Origin: Desulfobacterales bacterium C00003106
GTDB taxonomy: Bacteria > Desulfobacterota > Desulfobacteria > Desulfobacterales > C00003106
Assembly (NCBI GenBank): GCA_001751015.1
Contig: MAXM01000295.1
Span: forward strand, 1 to 6,581
Reading direction: 5' to 3'
DNA: 6,581 bases
Under the pieces are notes generated by a model. That model saw only the letters and a program-made list of their open reading frames with translations, made no database searches and was not told the origin of the DNA. Below are positions 5,245-6,581 of the stretch, in pieces. The position numbers and the translations under genes are program-made. The stretch's first letter is position 1, and each line of letters begins with the position of its first letter.

Positions 5245-6330
5245 TTAGGCATCTTCAGTCATGAGCTGGATGAAGTGATCAAAGAGATAGGAGGCATCGT
5301 GCGGTCCGGGCGCGGCCTCTGGGTGATATTGTACGCAAAAAACGGGAAGACTCCTGTGCCTCATTCCCTCTAAGGTCTGATCATTCAGGTTGATGTGTGT
5401 GATCTGGACTTGCCGGTCTTTGATTGAATCTATATCCACGCAAAACCCGTGATTCTGACTCGTGATCTCCACCTTGCCGGTCAAGAGGTTTTTCACCGGC
5501 TGGTTTCCTCCCCGGTGACCGAACTTGAGCTTAAAGGTCTTGCCTCCGAAAGCCTGACCCATTATTTGATGCCCGAGGCATATTCCGAACATGGGCCGAA
5601 AACCCACGAGTTTCCTTACCGTATCGACTACGTATGGGACTGCGGCCGGATCACCGGGACCGTTGGAAAGAAAAATGCCGTCCGGGTCAAGGCGCTTGAT
5701 GTCATCCGCGCCGGTGTGGGCAGGCACGACTTTGAGGTCACACCCCCTGTGCGCAAGACTTCTCAGGATATTGCGCTTTATTCCATAGTCAAGGGCCACC
5801 ACATGAAATCTTTTTTGCTCTTCTGCCTTCCACGTATAGACGCTCTCACACGTAACCCTCTTCACCAGATCGCGGCCGATCAGACCCGGAGATTCCATGG
5901 CCCGTCTTATAAGCGACTCCCTGTTGTGATCAGAGGTGGAGATGATCCCTTTCATGGCTCCGTGCATGCGGATGCGCCGCGTTAAGGCCCTGGTGTCTAT
6001 TCCCTCTATTCCAAGTACGCCCGCCTCGTTCAGATAATCGGCAAGGGACCTTTCCGACCTCCAGTTGCTCGGCATGTCCTGATATTCCCGAACAATCAGG
6101 GCCTCTGCCTGTATGGAACCGGACTCGGCATCTTGTTCCGTAACACCATAGTTTCCAATCAGGGGATATGTAAGGGTGACGATCTGGCCCTTGTACGAAG
6201 GATCTGTAAGTATCTCCTGGTACCCGGTCATGCTGGTATTGAATACGACCTCTCCTCTGACCTCGCCTTCGCCGGCAAAGGTTCGTCCCTCAAACAGGCT
6301 CCCGTCTTCCAATGCTAATACAGCTTTCAT
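5245..6330 (-). CDS. carA: Carbamoyl-phosphate synthase, small (glutaminase) subunit
   Basis: It hydrolyses glutamine and channels the ammonia to CarB. It is 361 aa, slightly shorter than E. coli CarA (382) but complete. The N-terminal small-subunit domain (1 to about 150) shows FNTSMTGYQEILTDPSY at 30-46, QIVTLTYPLIGNYG at 49-62 and GIEGIDTRALTRRIR at 107-121. The class I glutamine amidotransferase domain follows, with VALDYGIKRNILR at 178-190, LSNGPGDP at 221-228, the nucleophile C251 in GICLGHQ, SQNHGF at 291-296, and the H336 and E338 dyad in QYHPEAAPGPHD. All catalytic residues are present. The start MKAVLALEDGSLFEG is typical of the family, but no good Shine-Dalgarno is visible before it. 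Only 29 bp separate the start codon from a MITE-like palindrome, so its promoter must lie in or beyond that element. carB follows 288 bp downstream and is probably co-transcribed. Confidence 0.99.
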   Translation of the reverse strand: MKAVLALEDGSLFEGRTFAGEGEVRGEVVFNTSMTGYQEILTDPSYKGQIVTLTYPLIGNYGVTEQDAESGSIQAEALIVREYQDMPSNWRSERSLADYLNEAGVLGIEGIDTRALTRRIRMHGAMKGIISTSDHNRESLIRRAMESPGLIGRDLVKRVTCESVYTWKAEEQKRFHVVALDYGIKRNILRSLAHRGCDLKVVPAHTGADDIKRLDPDGIFLSNGPGDPAAVPYVVDTVRKLVGFRPMFGICLGHQIMGQAFGGKTFKLKFGHRGGNQPVKNLLTGKVEITSQNHGFCVDIDSIKDRQVQITHINLNDQTLEGMRHRSLPVFCVQYHPEAAPGPHDASYLFDHFIQLMTEDA

Positions 6331-6359
6331 TTTATGCTGCCCGAGTCCCTTGGTCTATT

Positions 6360-6485
6360 GGGCTACCAACTTAAGCTGAGACATCCCACTCCGGAAAGTG
6401 CGCAGATGAGAAAGCGAGAAAGTGTGGAAAGTCACACCTGCTCACCAGGTTGGTTGCAGAAGTGTCTCGCCTTAAGTTGGTGCCC
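6360..6485. mobile_element. 126-bp MITE-like palindromic element upstream of carA
   Basis: The left end at 6360-6383 starts GGGCTACCAACTTAAG and runs to GAGACA. The right end at 6463-6485, on the opposite strand, starts GGGCACCAACTTAAG and also runs to GAGACA. These inverted ends differ by one indel and two substitutions. GTCTATT (6353-6359) and GTCTGTT (6486-6492) directly abut the ends and match at 6 of 7 positions, which suggests a slightly decayed 7-bp target-site duplication. The interior has only small hairpins (GTGTG/CACAC at 6423-6438; ACCTG/CAGGT soon after) and no ORF. The ends are unlike those of the elements at 158-337 and 5021-5220, so this is a separate family. Confidence 0.75.
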
Positions 6486-6496
6486 GTCTGTTTTCT

Positions 6497-6581
6497 TATA
6501 GACCTTCACATAAATAATTGCACGGCGTTATCGGTCAAAATCCTCGACAACGTACCACATGTACGCCTTACTCGGATTTTT
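6497..6581. mobile_element. Partial palindromic interspersed repeat (left arm plus core) at the right edge
   Basis: The arm TATAGACCTTCACATAAATA, then ATTGCAC (6497-6523), mirrors the arm at 68-94 with 25 of 27 matches. It is followed from 6527 by the 55-bp core that also opens the window. The element is cut by the window end. Joining the right edge to the left edge through the shared 55 bp gives one complete, well-formed palindromic repeat. Confidence 0.7.

Noticed and set aside
5449..5985. A 178-aa open frame on the plus strand opposite carA
   Set aside because: It is antisense to the intact glutaminase domain of carA, with no recognisable motif.
1..6581. A small plasmid or phage, suggested by the identical ends
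   Set aside because: There is no replication, mobilisation or phage gene, and carAB are chromosomal housekeeping genes. The shared repeat explains the ends.

Overview
The window looks like chromosomal DNA from a Gram-negative anaerobe, most likely a member of Desulfobacterota (Desulfobacterales-like). I infer this from the protein style, from the ferredoxin plus IscU-type scaffold pair, and from intergenic spaces packed with short palindromic repeats. No rRNA or tRNA gene is present to fix the taxonomy. The sequence may be a whole assembly contig, because its first and last 55 bases are identical.

Layout. Positions 1-422 hold no gene. They contain part of a palindromic interspersed repeat (1-142), a 180-bp MITE-like palindrome (158-337) and a terminator-like hairpin (352-391). 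Two genes follow on the plus strand. The first encodes a 2[4Fe-4S] ferredoxin with a helical tail (423-794). The second encodes an unusual two-domain protein (835-1665): an N-terminal cysteine-phosphatase/sulfurtransferase-like domain fused to a C-terminal IscU/NifU_N iron-sulfur scaffold domain. They are probably one operon concerned with iron-sulfur or sulfur chemistry. They converge on carB across only 48 bp, with no clear terminator between.

The minus strand carries both subunits of glutamine-dependent carbamoyl-phosphate synthase. carA (6330-5245) lies upstream and carB (4956-1714) downstream. Both are full length with intact catalytic motifs. Together they make carbamoyl phosphate from glutamine, bicarbonate and ATP for pyrimidine and arginine synthesis. 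The two genes are separated by 288 bp holding a palindromic element. Its ends are heptamer repeats (consensus TTYACGG), and its interior carries the decayed start of a four-helix-bundle (S23/IVP family) gene, MGSSFEDLEV followed by a stop where a Trp codon is expected. I consider this the most interesting non-coding feature.

Upstream of carA, a second, unrelated MITE-like palindrome (6360-6485) starts only 29 bp from the start codon. The window then runs into another copy, or the same copy, of the edge repeat. Every intergenic space longer than 100 bp is therefore largely occupied by a palindromic element, and these belong to at least three different families.
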